Below, piece after piece: positions 42,744 to 54,000 of a stretch of 64,000 nt of DNA; positions within the stretch are counted from its first letter, which is position 1, and the number at the start of each line of letters is the position of its first letter. Origin of the DNA: JACPYM01 sp031423495 (GTDB taxonomy: Bacteria; Acidobacteriota; Blastocatellia; RBC074); NCBI GenBank assembly GCA_031423495.1, contig JANPFP010000212.1, forward strand, positions 62,001 to 126,000. The letters are read 5' to 3'. The translations under genes were made by a program, and so were the position numbers. Below the pieces are notes generated by a model that worked only from the letters and a program-made list of their open reading frames with translations, made no database searches and was not told where the DNA came from.

Positions 42744-44909
42744 ATGAGTACGACGGCTGTAACCCTGCCCGAACGCATCAATCGTCTGAACGAGCTGGCA
42801 AAAAATTTATGGTGGAGCTGGCGCATTGACGCTTCGGAATTGTTTCAGAGCCTTGACCGCGCGCAGTGGGAACTGACGCATCACAATCCGGTGAAAATGA
42901 TTCAACAGATGTCGCCCGAACGGTTGGCGGCGGTGGCGGCTGATCCCGCGTTTTTGCGGCGTTACGACGGCATCATCATGGCGATGGATCGTTGTGTGTC
43001 GGGCAAAGAGGCGTGGTTCACCAAAAAATATCCTGAACTCACCAGCCATACGATTGCTTATTTTTCCTTCGAGTTCGGCCTGCACGTCTCCCTGCCGATT
43101 TATTCGGGCGGCCTCGGCATTCTTGCGGGCGATCATTGCAAAGAAGCCAGCGATCTAGGCTTGCCGCTCGTCGGCATCGGCTTCGTTTATCCGCAAGGTT
43201 ACTTTCAACAGCGGCTCACGGCAGAAGGCCGTCAGGAAGCCTATTACGAACGGTTTGATTATCACGCTTCGCCGCTTGAACCGGTGATTACGCGCGAGAG
43301 CGAAGGCGGGTTGTTAAAGCTGGAACTGAGCGGACGTACGATTCACATCGCCGTCTGGCGCGCGCGCGTGGGACTGGTGTCGCTCTATTTGATGGACACC
43401 GATGTCGAAGAAAATACGCCGTGGGATCGTGAGTTGTCGGCGCGTTTGTATGGCGGCGATCAGGACACGCGCATCTCGCAGGAAATCGTGTTGGGCATCG
43501 GCGGCATTCGCATGCTTGAACGCCTCGGCATTTGTCCCGCCGTCTTTCACGCCAACGAAGGCCACGCGGCTTTTCAGATGCTCGAACGCGTGCGCGCCTT
43601 CGTGCAAAGCGGCATGAGTTTCGATCAGGCAGTTGAGAAGGTACGCGCGACGACCGTCTTCACGACGCATACGCCGGTGCCAGCGGGACACGATGCTTTC
43701 ACGTTTTATATGGTCGAGAAACACTTCGCGGGCTTTTGGGAAGAGATGGGTCTCGACCGCGAACAGTTTCTGATGCTGGGCGGTTATTCCGACGGGAACG
43801 GCGGCACGAATTTCAATATGACGGCGTTGGCGTTGCGGTTGGCGGGCGCGCATAACGGCGTCAGCAAGTTGCACGGCGAAGTCTCGCGCCAGATGTGGCA
43901 GCCGCTTTATCCCGACAAATCGGTTGACGAAGTGCCAATCACTTATGTCACGAACGGCGTGCATACGCCCACGTGGATCGCACCGCGTCTGGATAAGCTC
44001 TATTCCAAATATCTCGGCCCGAACTGGCTCGAAAACCACGACGATCCGACGCTGTGGCAACGGTTGGACGATATGCCTGACGAAGAGTTGTGGGCGGCGC
44101 ATATGCATCTGAAACATCGCCTGCATAACTTTATGCGCGAACGCGCGCGGCGCGGTTGGATGAACGATGAAGCAGGCCCGGTTCGCATTATGACTTCGGG
44201 GACGATGCTTGACCCGAACGCGTTGACGATTGGTTTCGCGCGGCGTTTTGCGACTTATAAACGTGCGCTGCTGGTCTTCAAACAACTCGAAAGACTCAAA
44301 GGCATCTTGCACAACGAATGGCGTCCGGTGCAGATCATTTTTGCGGGCAAGGCGCATCCGGCTGACAATCCGGGCAAGAACCTGATTCACGAAATTTATA
44401 ATTTCGCGCGCGACCACAACATCGGCGGACGCATCGCGTTTATCGAGAATTACGACATTCACGTCGCCAAATACTTTTATCGTGGCGTAGACATCTGGCT
44501 CAACAATCCGCGCAAGCCGCTTGAGGCTTCGGGCACGAGCGGACAAAAAGCCGCGCTCAACGGCGTGCCGCATTTCAGCATTCTGGACGGCTGGTGGGCT
44601 GAGGGTTATCACGGCTCGAACGGTTGGGCGATTAATCCGCCAATGCCTGAACACTTCACCGAAGAGCAACAGGACGAAGTCGACGCCGATGAAATCTATC
44701 GTTTGCTCGAACAGGAAACCGTGCCGCTTTATTATGACCGCGATTCTGACGGCGTGCCGCGCGGTTGGGTCAAGGTGATGAAAGAAGCCATCCGAATGGC
44801 CGCACCGACTTATAGCGCGCGCCGCATGGTGAAGGAATATGCCGAGCGTTTTTATTTGCCTGCGATGAAGGCGGCAGCGAATGGTAGAGATGATACGGTG
44901 CGAGGTTGA
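42744..44909 (+). CDS. glgP: Alpha-glucan phosphorylase
   Basis: A 721-residue glycogen/starch phosphorylase of the shorter bacterial class with an N-terminal DUF3417 domain (residues 1-110). It releases glucose-1-phosphate from alpha-1,4-glucans using pyridoxal phosphate. Visible are FSFEFGLHVSLPIYSGGLG, the HANEGHAAF and TTHTPVPAG motifs, and the C-terminal GTSGQKAALNGVPHF containing the PLP lysine region. AGGA lies about 10 nt before the ATG. No other glycogen gene is adjacent. It is divergent from thyA. Confidence 0.93.
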   Translation: MSTTAVTLPERINRLNELAKNLWWSWRIDASELFQSLDRAQWELTHHNPVKMIQQMSPERLAAVAADPAFLRRYDGIIMAMDRCVSGKEAWFTKKYPELTSHTIAYFSFEFGLHVSLPIYSGGLGILAGDHCKEASDLGLPLVGIGFVYPQGYFQQRLTAEGRQEAYYERFDYHASPLEPVITRESEGGLLKLELSGRTIHIAVWRARVGLVSLYLMDTDVEENTPWDRELSARLYGGDQDTRISQEIVLGIGGIRMLERLGICPAVFHANEGHAAFQMLERVRAFVQSGMSFDQAVEKVRATTVFTTHTPVPAGHDAFTFYMVEKHFAGFWEEMGLDREQFLMLGGYSDGNGGTNFNMTALALRLAGAHNGVSKLHGEVSRQMWQPLYPDKSVDEVPITYVTNGVHTPTWIAPRLDKLYSKYLGPNWLENHDDPTLWQRLDDMPDEELWAAHMHLKHRLHNFMRERARRGWMNDEAGPVRIMTSGTMLDPNALTIGFARRFATYKRALLVFKQLERLKGILHNEWRPVQIIFAGKAHPADNPGKNLIHEIYNFARDHNIGGRIAFIENYDIHVAKYFYRGVDIWLNNPRKPLEASGTSGQKAALNGVPHFSILDGWWAEGYHGSNGWAINPPMPEHFTEEQQDEVDADEIYRLLEQETVPLYYDRDSDGVPRGWVKVMKEAIRMAAPTYSARRMVKEYAERFYLPAMKAAANGRDDTVRG

Positions 44910-44957
44910 AGCGTGCGCTAAACCGATACGAATGGTTTCCGGTTTGCGATGACCTGC

Positions 44958-46142
44958 TTAATTTGGATAAGTCTCGCCCGGACGTACGACCCGAATGAAA
45001 TGATCGGTAAAGGTGAAATGCGAACCCGGCATTTCATAACGCGGCATATGGCACGAGGCGCATTTCGCTGTGCCGACGTTGCAACTCGGCGCGCGTTTAG
45101 TGGGAAGCGTTTTGGTGATTTTGGGTAGCGGCACTTTGCCTTTGGTCTGATGACAAGCCAGGCAACTGTTGTCATAGGAAGCTAAATTTTGGCGCGGCTC
45201 TTCGTGCGGGTTATGGCAAGCCGTGCAACTGATGCGTTTGTCTTCAGGGTTATAACAAGGGCTATAGACAATGCGGTAGGGTTGAAACCGCACGTTGCCG
45301 ACGCCGCGCGTACCCTCTGTCATTACCTGATCCCAACTGCGATGACACGCGCCGCAAAATTGCTGCGAAAGGTCATAAGCACCCAAGCTGGCTGGATTGA
45401 AAATCTGTTTTTCCTTCGCCGTTTTCAGCTTGCCCGTTTTGGCGAGCGCGACGTGATCGGTGCCTGGCCCGTGGCAGGCTTCGCAGGTAATGCCCGGCGT
45501 CATTTTCTCAAGCTGCAACTTGCCTTCACTAAGCGCCGCCGTGGCGTGGCAACTGAAACAATCTTTCGTGTCGGCTGATTGCATGGTGCGTCCGAGCGCT
45601 TCATCAAGTGAAACGGGCGGCTTGCGCGGTGCGCCGAGGGTCGTGTCGAGGCCATTTATCTTCGTATAAAAACTGGCGCGCGTTTCATAAAACTGTCCGC
45701 CGTGACGCAAGACATAAGTTTGCCCAGCGTCACCCTTTCCGAAGCACCACAAGATCGGTTCAGTGATGCTCTCAACGCCATCCGTCACCGTGTAAAGGCT
45801 CTGCTCGCCCTTGCGCTCAATCTTGTAGCTATATTTGCCGCTTTGCCACGTCAGCAGCGGATGCGCTTGCAGCACTTCGCAATTGGCACACGATTCCAGC
45901 GCGCGTCCCATCGCAGAACCGATTTGATGTTTGGCCTGTTCGTCATGACATTGCGCGCAAACCTGACTGCCTACGTAATGCGCATTCGGCGGCGCTTGCG
46001 TAGGCGAAAACATCCGCTGTGATTGTGTCTTTGGGGCTTCCTTCTGGGGGGCTTCTTTCTGGGTTGGCAGAGTCACTTGTGCCAGCAGCGGCAATACGCC
46101 CAGCAAAAGAATCGCAATCAATAATCGGCTCGCTCTGTTCAT
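44958..46142 (-). CDS. Exported seven-heme c-type cytochrome
   Basis: A 394-residue exported protein with a signal peptide (residues 1-22). Seven CxxCH heme motifs are visible in order: CAQCH, CFSCH, CEACH, CGACH, CTACH, CLACH and CASCH. A further CANCE near the N-terminus lacks the axial histidine and is probably not a heme site. The layout is that of multiheme cytochromes related to cytochrome c554/NrfA-like doublecopy proteins, with periplasmic electron transfer as the likely role. The start is 11 nt after the VWFA gene stop. Partner enzyme unknown. Confidence 0.85.
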   Translation of the reverse strand: MNRASRLLIAILLLGVLPLLAQVTLPTQKEAPQKEAPKTQSQRMFSPTQAPPNAHYVGSQVCAQCHDEQAKHQIGSAMGRALESCANCEVLQAHPLLTWQSGKYSYKIERKGEQSLYTVTDGVESITEPILWCFGKGDAGQTYVLRHGGQFYETRASFYTKINGLDTTLGAPRKPPVSLDEALGRTMQSADTKDCFSCHATAALSEGKLQLEKMTPGITCEACHGPGTDHVALAKTGKLKTAKEKQIFNPASLGAYDLSQQFCGACHRSWDQVMTEGTRGVGNVRFQPYRIVYSPCYNPEDKRISCTACHNPHEEPRQNLASYDNSCLACHQTKGKVPLPKITKTLPTKRAPSCNVGTAKCASCHMPRYEMPGSHFTFTDHFIRVVRPGETYPN

Positions 46143-46153
46143 ACAACCAATGC

Positions 46154-48412
46154 CTATTTTTGTGCGGGGTTTTGCGCGGGGCTATTAACGATGAAAAACG
46201 CATGTTCTTCGACGGCTTGTGTGCCTTGCTGAATGACGGCGCGGACTTCATACGTCCCGCCTTTGAATTTTTCCATCGGCAACGTGGCGATATACGGAAT
46301 GCGGCCTGTCGCGTCGGGCGTTGAGAGTTCGGGCATAGCGCGCGCGATCACTTCGCCGTCTTGCAAAAATTCCATGGTCAGGCGCGGCTTGTCGGTTGCG
46401 CTCGCTTGCGGATAGACGACGAAATAAAACGATAACTGCGTGCCGGGCGCGGGAAAGATCGTATCGCCCAAGTTCGGCAGGATGCGGCCTTCGCTCAGTT
46501 GCAACGGACTGACAGAATCTTTGTTCGTGACATCAACGGGATTAACGCGCTTGACGACGGCAATGCTGCTCATGCGCAAGGCAGCCCTGGCAGGCGGCAC
46601 GATCAACACGGCGCGACGCGAACTCAGCTTGTTGGCTTCGCGGTCTTGCACGACGGTCTCAAGCGAATAACGTCCGGCTGGCAACCAGAACGTATTTTCA
46701 TAAATATAGCTGCGTTGTTTCAGACCGCTTACTTTATCAGCCGCGCCGTCAAGTGTTTGGTCTTTGCTGAACTTTTGCACGATGGTGCCTTGCGCGTCTT
46801 TGACCAATGCCAGCAAGGCGAAATGCGCGCGAAAGGTTTTCTTGGCGTCATCCGCCGTGAATTGCACAAAGGCCATCGGCACGTCCATCACAAGCGTGTG
46901 TTGCAGCGTGCCTTCGTTGGCGGCGAAATGAAACGCCGCCGCGCGGTGGTCAAATTCACGCGGTGGTTTGGGATTGGTCAGCGCAGCCAGCATTGGCATT
47001 TCAAACGCCTGCGCCGTTGGCGTAGTGGCGTTGTCGTTAGGCGGCAAGGCGAAATAGCCGTTGCGCGTTTGCACTACGACATCTGGGCGCGTGGTTTTGA
47101 TTTTGATCTCGTGAAACTTGCCGTCGTATTCGCGTTGCGGCGGCGCATAAGAGATTTCGTAATAGCTCGTCAATTCCATTGCAATGCGGCGCATCGGCGT
47201 GCGCAAATCGTTGGTGTTGGCGATCATAAATCCGCCCGTGCTTTCAGCCAGAGTCGCCAAATTTTCCTGCGTATTTTTGGTGAGTGCAGATTCGGCATTG
47301 TCCCAGGCTTTGACCTGTTCAGCCGTCAACGCCTGATTGCCGCGCGAGCGTTGTTGTTGTTCGTTAGCGCGCACGGCGGCTTGCAACGATTCGCGCGCAG
47401 CTTCGTTCTGACGCGCCGTGACCAGCCCGCGCGCATCTACCGAATAAAAACTGACATTGGCGCGATTGGCGTCGCTGATCGTGCGGCGAAATGATTCGAC
47501 CAGATTGGGCGTCATCTGCAAGCCTTCAGAAAAAAGCAAAACCGTTTTGCGTCCGGTCAACCGTTTCTGCTCACGCACGAGCGCCATCAGCGAATAGATC
47601 GAAGCGTTGCCTTGTTGTTGGCGTTGCGCATCGTCGTTGATGCGCAAGGTGTTGGTCGTGATTTCGGCGAGCTTGGCTTGTACGGCGGCTTGCCCGATGC
47701 CCGCGCCGCCCGTGGCGCTGGCATTCCCTGACGCGCTTTCCAGATTGGCGCTGGCCTTTTCGAAATTTTCCAACTCGCGGCGAATGGCTTCAGATTGCTC
47801 GGCGAACTGGGTGGCGGCATTGCCCGCAGCGGCTTCGACAGCCTTTTCGAGTTTGGCGCGGTCGTTGGTGAAATGCTGCAATACGTTCAGGCGTTGATCA
47901 AGCGCGAAAACCGCGATCATCGTGTTTTCGCCCAATTGCGCTTTGAGAAATTCCAACCCGGCTTCGCGCGCGAGCGGGCGGTTTTCCTGATTCAGCCGTT
48001 CAAAGACCATTGTCACCAAATTGATTTGGCGCAACGGGTCTGACGAAACGCCAGACCCAGGCCCAGCGGCTTTGTTCGTCTCACTCGGCTCATTCGCCGG
48101 ACGCGTCTTTTCAATGCGGCGAAACGAAGTCGGTTGTTGCTTAACGCCGTCTTCAAACACTTCGATTTCGCTTTGCTGCAAGTCGGTAATCGGTCGCCCT
48201 TTTTTGTCGCGGACGACTAAATCAAGCAACACTTCTTCTGAACCAATGCGAATGGTGCTAACTGGATTTTGCGCGGGGTTTGGAACCGGCGCACTGACCG
48301 GTTTGGTTTGGCTTTGCGCGAAAGCCGCGCGCTGCGCGCTGAAAAACGTAAGGCTTAAAATTGCGCTTAACCCAAGCCCAAAGAAAGCTGATTTAAGTTG
48401 GCGATACATCAC
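46154..48412 (-). CDS. VWFA-related acidobacterial domain protein
   Basis: A 752-residue exported protein (signal peptide, residues 1-33). Its central region (about 50-400) shows the VWFA-related fold typical of Acidobacteria: the N-terminal LDLVVRDKKGRPITDLQQSE motif, then a von Willebrand-like strand pattern with INLVTMVFERLNQENRPLAR and KTVLLFSEGLQM. A GANGA-rich region (about residues 215-250) looks like a flexible loop. The C-terminal half is beta-rich and of unknown role. Such proteins are frequent in Acidobacteria; no function has been shown to me by the sequence. It lies 45 nt after the TPR gene and 11 nt before the cytochrome. Confidence 0.8.
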   Translation of the reverse strand: MMYRQLKSAFFGLGLSAILSLTFFSAQRAAFAQSQTKPVSAPVPNPAQNPVSTIRIGSEEVLLDLVVRDKKGRPITDLQQSEIEVFEDGVKQQPTSFRRIEKTRPANEPSETNKAAGPGSGVSSDPLRQINLVTMVFERLNQENRPLAREAGLEFLKAQLGENTMIAVFALDQRLNVLQHFTNDRAKLEKAVEAAAGNAATQFAEQSEAIRRELENFEKASANLESASGNASATGGAGIGQAAVQAKLAEITTNTLRINDDAQRQQQGNASIYSLMALVREQKRLTGRKTVLLFSEGLQMTPNLVESFRRTISDANRANVSFYSVDARGLVTARQNEAARESLQAAVRANEQQQRSRGNQALTAEQVKAWDNAESALTKNTQENLATLAESTGGFMIANTNDLRTPMRRIAMELTSYYEISYAPPQREYDGKFHEIKIKTTRPDVVVQTRNGYFALPPNDNATTPTAQAFEMPMLAALTNPKPPREFDHRAAAFHFAANEGTLQHTLVMDVPMAFVQFTADDAKKTFRAHFALLALVKDAQGTIVQKFSKDQTLDGAADKVSGLKQRSYIYENTFWLPAGRYSLETVVQDREANKLSSRRAVLIVPPARAALRMSSIAVVKRVNPVDVTNKDSVSPLQLSEGRILPNLGDTIFPAPGTQLSFYFVVYPQASATDKPRLTMEFLQDGEVIARAMPELSTPDATGRIPYIATLPMEKFKGGTYEVRAVIQQGTQAVEEHAFFIVNSPAQNPAQK

Positions 48413-48457
48413 AAATCTCTCCTGCTGGTTGCCGATAAAACTTATCGTAAAAATGAA

Positions 48458-49672
48458 TTATGGTTTGCCGTTCTTGGCCGCTGCCGCCGCAGCACTGTCT
48501 TGTGCCTGCTCTGCCAATTTCGCTTGTTGCGCCGCTCGCAACTTATCGAGCCGCGTGAATTCAGCGCGAGCGCGCTCAGAGTCTTTGGCACGTCCCGCTT
48601 TGACATAAGCGCGCGACAAAGCGAAATACATTTCAGGACTGGTCGGCGCGAGTTTGACGCCTTTTTCTAAAGACTGAATCGCGCGTTCAAGTTGCCCCGC
48701 TTCGAGTAACAAACGTCCGAGCGCGTTATGCGCGGCGAATAAATCTGGCGCAAGCTGAACGGCTTGCTCGGCGTAAGGCAAGCCCGCCGCCGGTTCGTTA
48801 CGTTTAAGATATTCAAACGACAGTAACAACCGGGCAGTGACGTGTTGGGGCGACAATTCCAATTCGCGCCTGAGTTCGGCAATGCCCGCGTCTGAATCGC
48901 TGGGCAACAAAAACAAGCCGTAAGCATAATGAGCGCCGGGTTCGTTGCTGAACGCCGCGACTAATTCTTTATATTCGCGTTGCGCGGCGGCGACATCGTC
49001 GCTGGCGGCAAAGAAGGCTGCGCGCCCGGCTTTGTTGACGATTTCGCGTTTGGCGGCGGGCAGTTCGCGCGACAGATATGGCAAGCGCAACATAATCACG
49101 CCCAGCAGTTCCAGCGTTTCAGGCGTCGGCTCTTTTTTCAAAACGTATTTGACCGTCACGTCATAAGCCAACTCGAATTGCTCGAAACGCGCGTGCAGCA
49201 TCGCTTCTTGATAACGAGCCACGCGACGCAACTCTTCGTTATCGCCCAAGCCCATCTCGTTGCCGCGTCGCAAGTGCGACAGCGCCTGTTCATATTCGCG
49301 CAAGCGAAACTCACACAGCCCCAACAACGTGAACGCCGGCCCGAAGCGTTGATCTAGCTTCACCAAATTGCGCAGCGCGTCGCGTCCTTCGACATAAAGA
49401 TCGCGTTCATAAAACAGCGTACCGAGAAACCACCAGCCTTCTTTCCACTGCGGCTGAATTTTCAACGCCTTCAAATAAAGCGCGACGGCTTCATCCAGCT
49501 TGTCAGCTTCACGCGCGGCATGTGCTTGTTGTTTGAATCGCTCGAAATCAGCCGCAGCAGTTTTGGCGACCGGCGCAGCCGTCGTACGTTTGCGCGTTTG
49601 GGCAAACGTCGGCGCAAGAACGCATGCGAGCGCCAATATACAAAAACAGTTTTGCACGATCCGTCGTTTCAT
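48458..49672 (-). CDS. Exported TPR protein
   Basis: A 404-residue protein with a signal peptide (about residues 1-24). The body is made of about nine TPR-like helical repeats, for example AVALYLKALKIQPQWKEGW, TLLGLCEFRLREYEQAL and AHNALGRLLLEAGQLERAI. It probably acts as a periplasmic scaffold. A TTG at 49693 overlaps the upstream stop as TTGA and is an alternative start, but ATG at 49672 gives a normal signal peptide. It is the second gene of a TPR-TPR-VWFA-cytochrome operon. Confidence 0.75.
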   Translation of the reverse strand: MKRRIVQNCFCILALACVLAPTFAQTRKRTTAAPVAKTAAADFERFKQQAHAAREADKLDEAVALYLKALKIQPQWKEGWWFLGTLFYERDLYVEGRDALRNLVKLDQRFGPAFTLLGLCEFRLREYEQALSHLRRGNEMGLGDNEELRRVARYQEAMLHARFEQFELAYDVTVKYVLKKEPTPETLELLGVIMLRLPYLSRELPAAKREIVNKAGRAAFFAASDDVAAAQREYKELVAAFSNEPGAHYAYGLFLLPSDSDAGIAELRRELELSPQHVTARLLLSFEYLKRNEPAAGLPYAEQAVQLAPDLFAAHNALGRLLLEAGQLERAIQSLEKGVKLAPTSPEMYFALSRAYVKAGRAKDSERARAEFTRLDKLRAAQQAKLAEQAQDSAAAAAAKNGKP

Positions 49673-49689
49673 CGGTAAAGCCGAAAGCC

Positions 49690-50886
49690 TCAAGGTTTGA
49701 CCGCTTCTTTATCTGCTTTATCTGCCGCTTTCGCGCCGGCCTGTTTGGCCTGTCGTTCGGCATTGAGTTTCGCAATGATCGTCTGTTCGCGGTCGCCGTC
49801 GGCTTTGCGTTTCAAACGATAATAAACCGAAGCGAGTTGAACGTGCGCTTCGACAAAATCGGGAACATCTGCGACGAGCTTTTCCAGTTCGGGCAAAGCC
49901 TCTTGCAACTTGCCTTGCGCGATGCGAATCGTCTGAACATAAAACCGCGCGTTCGGTTCGCCTGGACGCACGAGCAACGCGCGCTCGAAATAAGGTAAGG
50001 CTTCGTCGGGTTTCTGATCTTGTTTGAGCATCACGCCGAGTTGCAGATTGGCTTCAAAGTCGTTCGGGTTGTTCGCCAGCTCCTGCCGGTAAGCCTCGCT
50101 TGCACGATCGGTATTGCCCGTGAGCGCCAACGCCTTGCCATAGGCCGTATGCAACATCGTCAACTTGGGATTGAGTTTGATGGCAGCGTCGAACTCTTTC
50201 ACGGCTTGTGCCGATTCGCCGATGATCAAATGCGTCATCCCTATCATCATATGAGATTCGGCAGATTCGCCCGTGCGCAGAATGCGTTCGATCAAGACTT
50301 GACCTTCGTCTACGCGCTGTTCGCGGATGAGCGCAGTGCCCAGCAAATAGGCCAGCGCGCGATCTTCGGGGCTGTCAGTGCGATGCGTCGGTTCTTGCGG
50401 CGTGAGCAACGCGATGACTTTCGGGTATTCGCCCGTCTGCAAATAACAATCTGCCAGCAGCAATGTGACTTTGGGATTGTCGCGCTGCTCTGCCGCTAAT
50501 TGCTCAAGCTCTTGAGCGGCTGAGGCTACGCGTGCCATCTTGTAATAAGCCAGCGCCAGATTCAGCCGAATCGCCTGATTCTTGCCGTCCAACGTTAGGG
50601 CGCGTTGATATTGTTCGATAGCTTCCTGAAAACGTCCGAGGCGCACCAACGCCGCGCCCAGATTGGAACGCGCTTCGATGCGTTCGGGGCGTACCGCGAG
50701 AAAGGTCTGGTATTCGCGCACTGCCGCTTCGAGTTCGCCCGCCTGATGCAATTGCACGGCGCGCGCAAAGTGTTGTTCGGCGTCATTGGCAGCAGCGGCC
50801 TTTTGCGCGGGCTTCGCCTTTTGCGCCGTGGCCGTGAAAGGCAAGACGCACAAAAACAAAAAGGCAATGAGAAAGCGGTTAGTCAT
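49690..50886 (-). CDS. Exported TPR protein
   Basis: A 398-residue protein with a signal peptide (residues 1-22). It consists of about ten TPR repeats (ARAVQLHQAGELEAAVREYQ, NLGAALVRLGRFQEAIEQY, AYGKALALTGNTDRASEAYR). ATG at 50886 is preferred over an earlier in-frame start. It is the first gene of the four-gene operon; the upstream boundary is the terminator at 50966-51002. The C-terminus is a charged Ala/Lys tail. Function unknown, probably protein-protein scaffolding in the envelope. Confidence 0.75.
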   Translation of the reverse strand: MTNRFLIAFLFLCVLPFTATAQKAKPAQKAAAANDAEQHFARAVQLHQAGELEAAVREYQTFLAVRPERIEARSNLGAALVRLGRFQEAIEQYQRALTLDGKNQAIRLNLALAYYKMARVASAAQELEQLAAEQRDNPKVTLLLADCYLQTGEYPKVIALLTPQEPTHRTDSPEDRALAYLLGTALIREQRVDEGQVLIERILRTGESAESHMMIGMTHLIIGESAQAVKEFDAAIKLNPKLTMLHTAYGKALALTGNTDRASEAYRQELANNPNDFEANLQLGVMLKQDQKPDEALPYFERALLVRPGEPNARFYVQTIRIAQGKLQEALPELEKLVADVPDFVEAHVQLASVYYRLKRKADGDREQTIIAKLNAERQAKQAGAKAADKADKEAVKP

Positions 50887-50965
50887 CGGTAGATGCTGCA
50901 CAACGGGAACGATTGGGAAGCGAGATTATAGCGGGCGCAAAGGGTGTGAGAGAAACGACTATGAT

Positions 50966-51002
50966 AAAAAAACAGGGCGCTGAATTTTGCTTCAGCGCCC
51001 TG
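50966..51002 (-). terminator. Terminator of the TonB receptor gene
   Basis: A 12-bp perfect inverted repeat (50973-50984 and 50991-51002, 6-nt loop) is followed on the minus strand by seven T residues (complement of 50966-50972). It lies 24 nt after the receptor stop and is a textbook intrinsic terminator. Confidence 0.93.
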
Positions 51003-51026
51003 TGAGTTTTTCGGTTCAAGCCAACT

Positions 51027-54000
51027 TTAGAAGTTGAACTTAGCGCCGAGAGTAATGATGCGTTTGCCAAACTTGTTTAGTTGCCGCTCTCCTTTGGAAT
51101 CAAGAGAACCCGCGTAACCAAAGTTGCCAATGGTCTGGGCGGTCGGAACAAGTTTCGGATTCGCTGAATTAGGATTGTCAGTCGTGAATTGCAGTTGCAA
51201 GTTCTCTTCTAACAATGAAAGGAGCGGACGGTTCAGGAAGTTGTTCGCCGAAATACGGAATAACAACCGCTTGCTTTCGCTGATTTGGAAGCTCTTCTGC
51301 ATGGTCAAGTCGTGCGTGTTATATCCCGGTCCTTTTAGGTAAGGGAAGTTATACGCGCCCGCTTGTCCTTGCGGCGGAACACCAAAGCAACTCACATTCG
51401 CATACTGTTTATCACCCAAATTCTTGCGCGGATCACACGTCAAGGTAGGTTGCGCAGAAGTAGCATTGGTACCCAACGCTGCTGCTACGTTACCGGGGTT
51501 ATAAATCGTCACGATGTCAGTGTCAGCTTTGCCAGCGCACAAGAGTGGGTTACCGGCCTTGGCAAACCGGCAGGTTTGCTCAAGCGCGCCTTGTAAGCGG
51601 AAGTTGACGCTGTTTGCCTGCAACGGATAACCGCTGGCAAATTGCGAGATACCCGAAAGCATCCAGCCATCCAAAACTGCCGAAGCCACTTTGTTACTGG
51701 TTTTAAATAATTCCTTAGCGAATTTTGGCATGTCAACCGTGTACGCAACGTTGAAAAGATGCGTACGGTCATAACCAAGAATACCGTAGCTGTGACCTCG
51801 TAAATCAAGCTGATCAGCCTGCGCACCTTCAGCGCCACCGGTACGGATACCGAGAGCTTTTGAGAAGGTGTAGGAAGCCAGATAATTCACTCGACCTTTT
51901 TGACGGGTCAAACTCATTTGCAATGAATTGTAATTTTGATAGGCAATATGGGTTCTCATGTTGACCGCACCAAATCCCGCAAACGGACGGAAGTTGTCAC
52001 AGTTATTGCCCAGAACCGCCGCCGCTTTACAACCAGCGGTGTTCAGGGGAACCAGGTTTTGATCTTGCGTGAAAAGTTGATCACGGCTGCGGTTGCCCAC
52101 ATAAGCCGTCTCAAGCGTCATCGAGCCAGGCAATCTTTGCTGGATCGTGAAGCTGTAACTATCCACGTAAGGTTGCTTGTCATCATTGGGGTCTAACACC
52201 TCAAAGCTGTTGATAATGTCAGCCGATTTGAGCGCATCTGCCTGGTTAGCAAATCGTCCTTGAATCTCGCTAAAGGTCGTCGTACCCGTACTGCCCGTTT
52301 TGCGGAAGCCCGCCGCAATGTCGAGTCCGCTCGTTAATTGGGCATCGTGGTAATACGAACGACCAAAGCCGCCGCGCAAAACCGTTTTACCGTTGCCAAA
52401 CAAGTCATAGGCGGCGCCTAAGCGCGGCGCGACATATAGCGCACGCGTCGGAGCACCTGACAGCGGTATGCTGCTGTCTTTTTTGGTGAAGACTACGCCC
52501 GGCGGCACGCCGTCAGCCGTTTTTCCAACCTGCGCCGCATTGAACTTCGTGCGATCAAAAACCGCGAATCCATTACCCTGGCGGTCATACCATTTGCCGA
52601 GGTGATAGAAACGCGCGCCCAAATCAAGCGTCAGCTTACGGTTCACCTTCCAACTGTCTGCGCCATAAAACTCAAACGTATTGAAGGCGATGTTGCGCAG
52701 CACGTTTTTGGTTGAATCGTTATAATCCTGCAAACGTCCTAACAACAAATCTGAAAGGATGTTACCAGTCGTGTTGCCACCCCAAGTCGCCAAAATCGCC
52801 TGACCATTCGAGTTTTCGTTGCCCGGCTGATTGTTGATGACGTGTTCGTAGTAACCGCCGAATTTCAACGTATGCACGCCTTTCACCTTTGTCATGTTGT
52901 CAGAGATGTTGGCGAGATGTTTGGTGGCGAACAGAATCGGATCGAAGCCGCCGGGATTTAACAACGTCGGGCCACCGCCCCACGCACCAATCACTGACGG
53001 AATTTGGTCTAAGCCATTTTTGTAAAGGCCGCCGAAAGGAATGTTCAACGCTTTCTTGGAAACCTTGGTCGGGTCTTTGAACTGATTCGGGAAATCAATA
53101 AACGTATAACCGAAGACCACTTCATTGGTCAGTGTCGAAGTGAAGATTTGCGTCAAGCTGGCGCTGACTGAATCTGAACGATTCGGCGCATTCGTGGGTG
53201 TCGGATAAGGGACTTGACCGGCATTACGCCACCACAGTCCCACCGGGAATTGCTGCAATTCAGTTTGCAGGTTGTAGCGCGAATAGAATTTCGTCTTTTC
53301 GCTGATGTTGTAATCAACGCGGGTGATGGTCTGCTTCATGTTCTGATCAAGTTCGAACACGCGCGCGTAGTTGTAACCATTGCTTTGGTTCGGGTTTACG
53401 TTGCCGAGACCCATTAACTTCGCCATCGCAGAACCGACCGGGTCGAGCTTGTTTGCCGCAATCCGATAAGCGCCCGAGCAATAATCTGCCAAGGCTCCTT
53501 TAGTGGGATCGCACGGCTGGACGTTCACCTGATCAGAGCCGAGTCCTTTGATGTAAGCCGCATCAGTGAAATCGCCGGCCAACATCGCGGGGGTGTAAGT
53601 GCGCGAACGCAGTAACCCTGTGTCGAGGCGTTGTTTGTAAAACTCAAACCCAACGAAGAAGAACAGCTTGTCGCGGTTTTTGTTGATGCCCGTGCCGGGA
53701 ATCAACACCGGGCCGCCAAAGTTGCCACCCGGAAAAGCGTATTTGTTTTGGGGGCGTGCTTGACCAAAACGGTTATTGATCCACTCGTTCGAGTTGAGAT
53801 TGAAGTGCCGTCCATAGGTGTAAGCCGAACCATGAAAATCGCGTCCGCCGCCTTTGGTTATCGCGTTCAGCACCACCGGGCCTTTCGACACGTCTGCGCC
53901 GAAATTGGAAGTCGAGACTTTGAACTCTTCGACCATGTCCGGGTTGATATTGATCGGCGTCGCGCAGTTGCAACCGGGGTCGCTCACGTGCGCGCCGTCA

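Noticed and set aside
43314..44669. Long minus-strand open frame opposite glgP
   Set aside because: It is the complement of a clearly conserved phosphorylase; no independent evidence.
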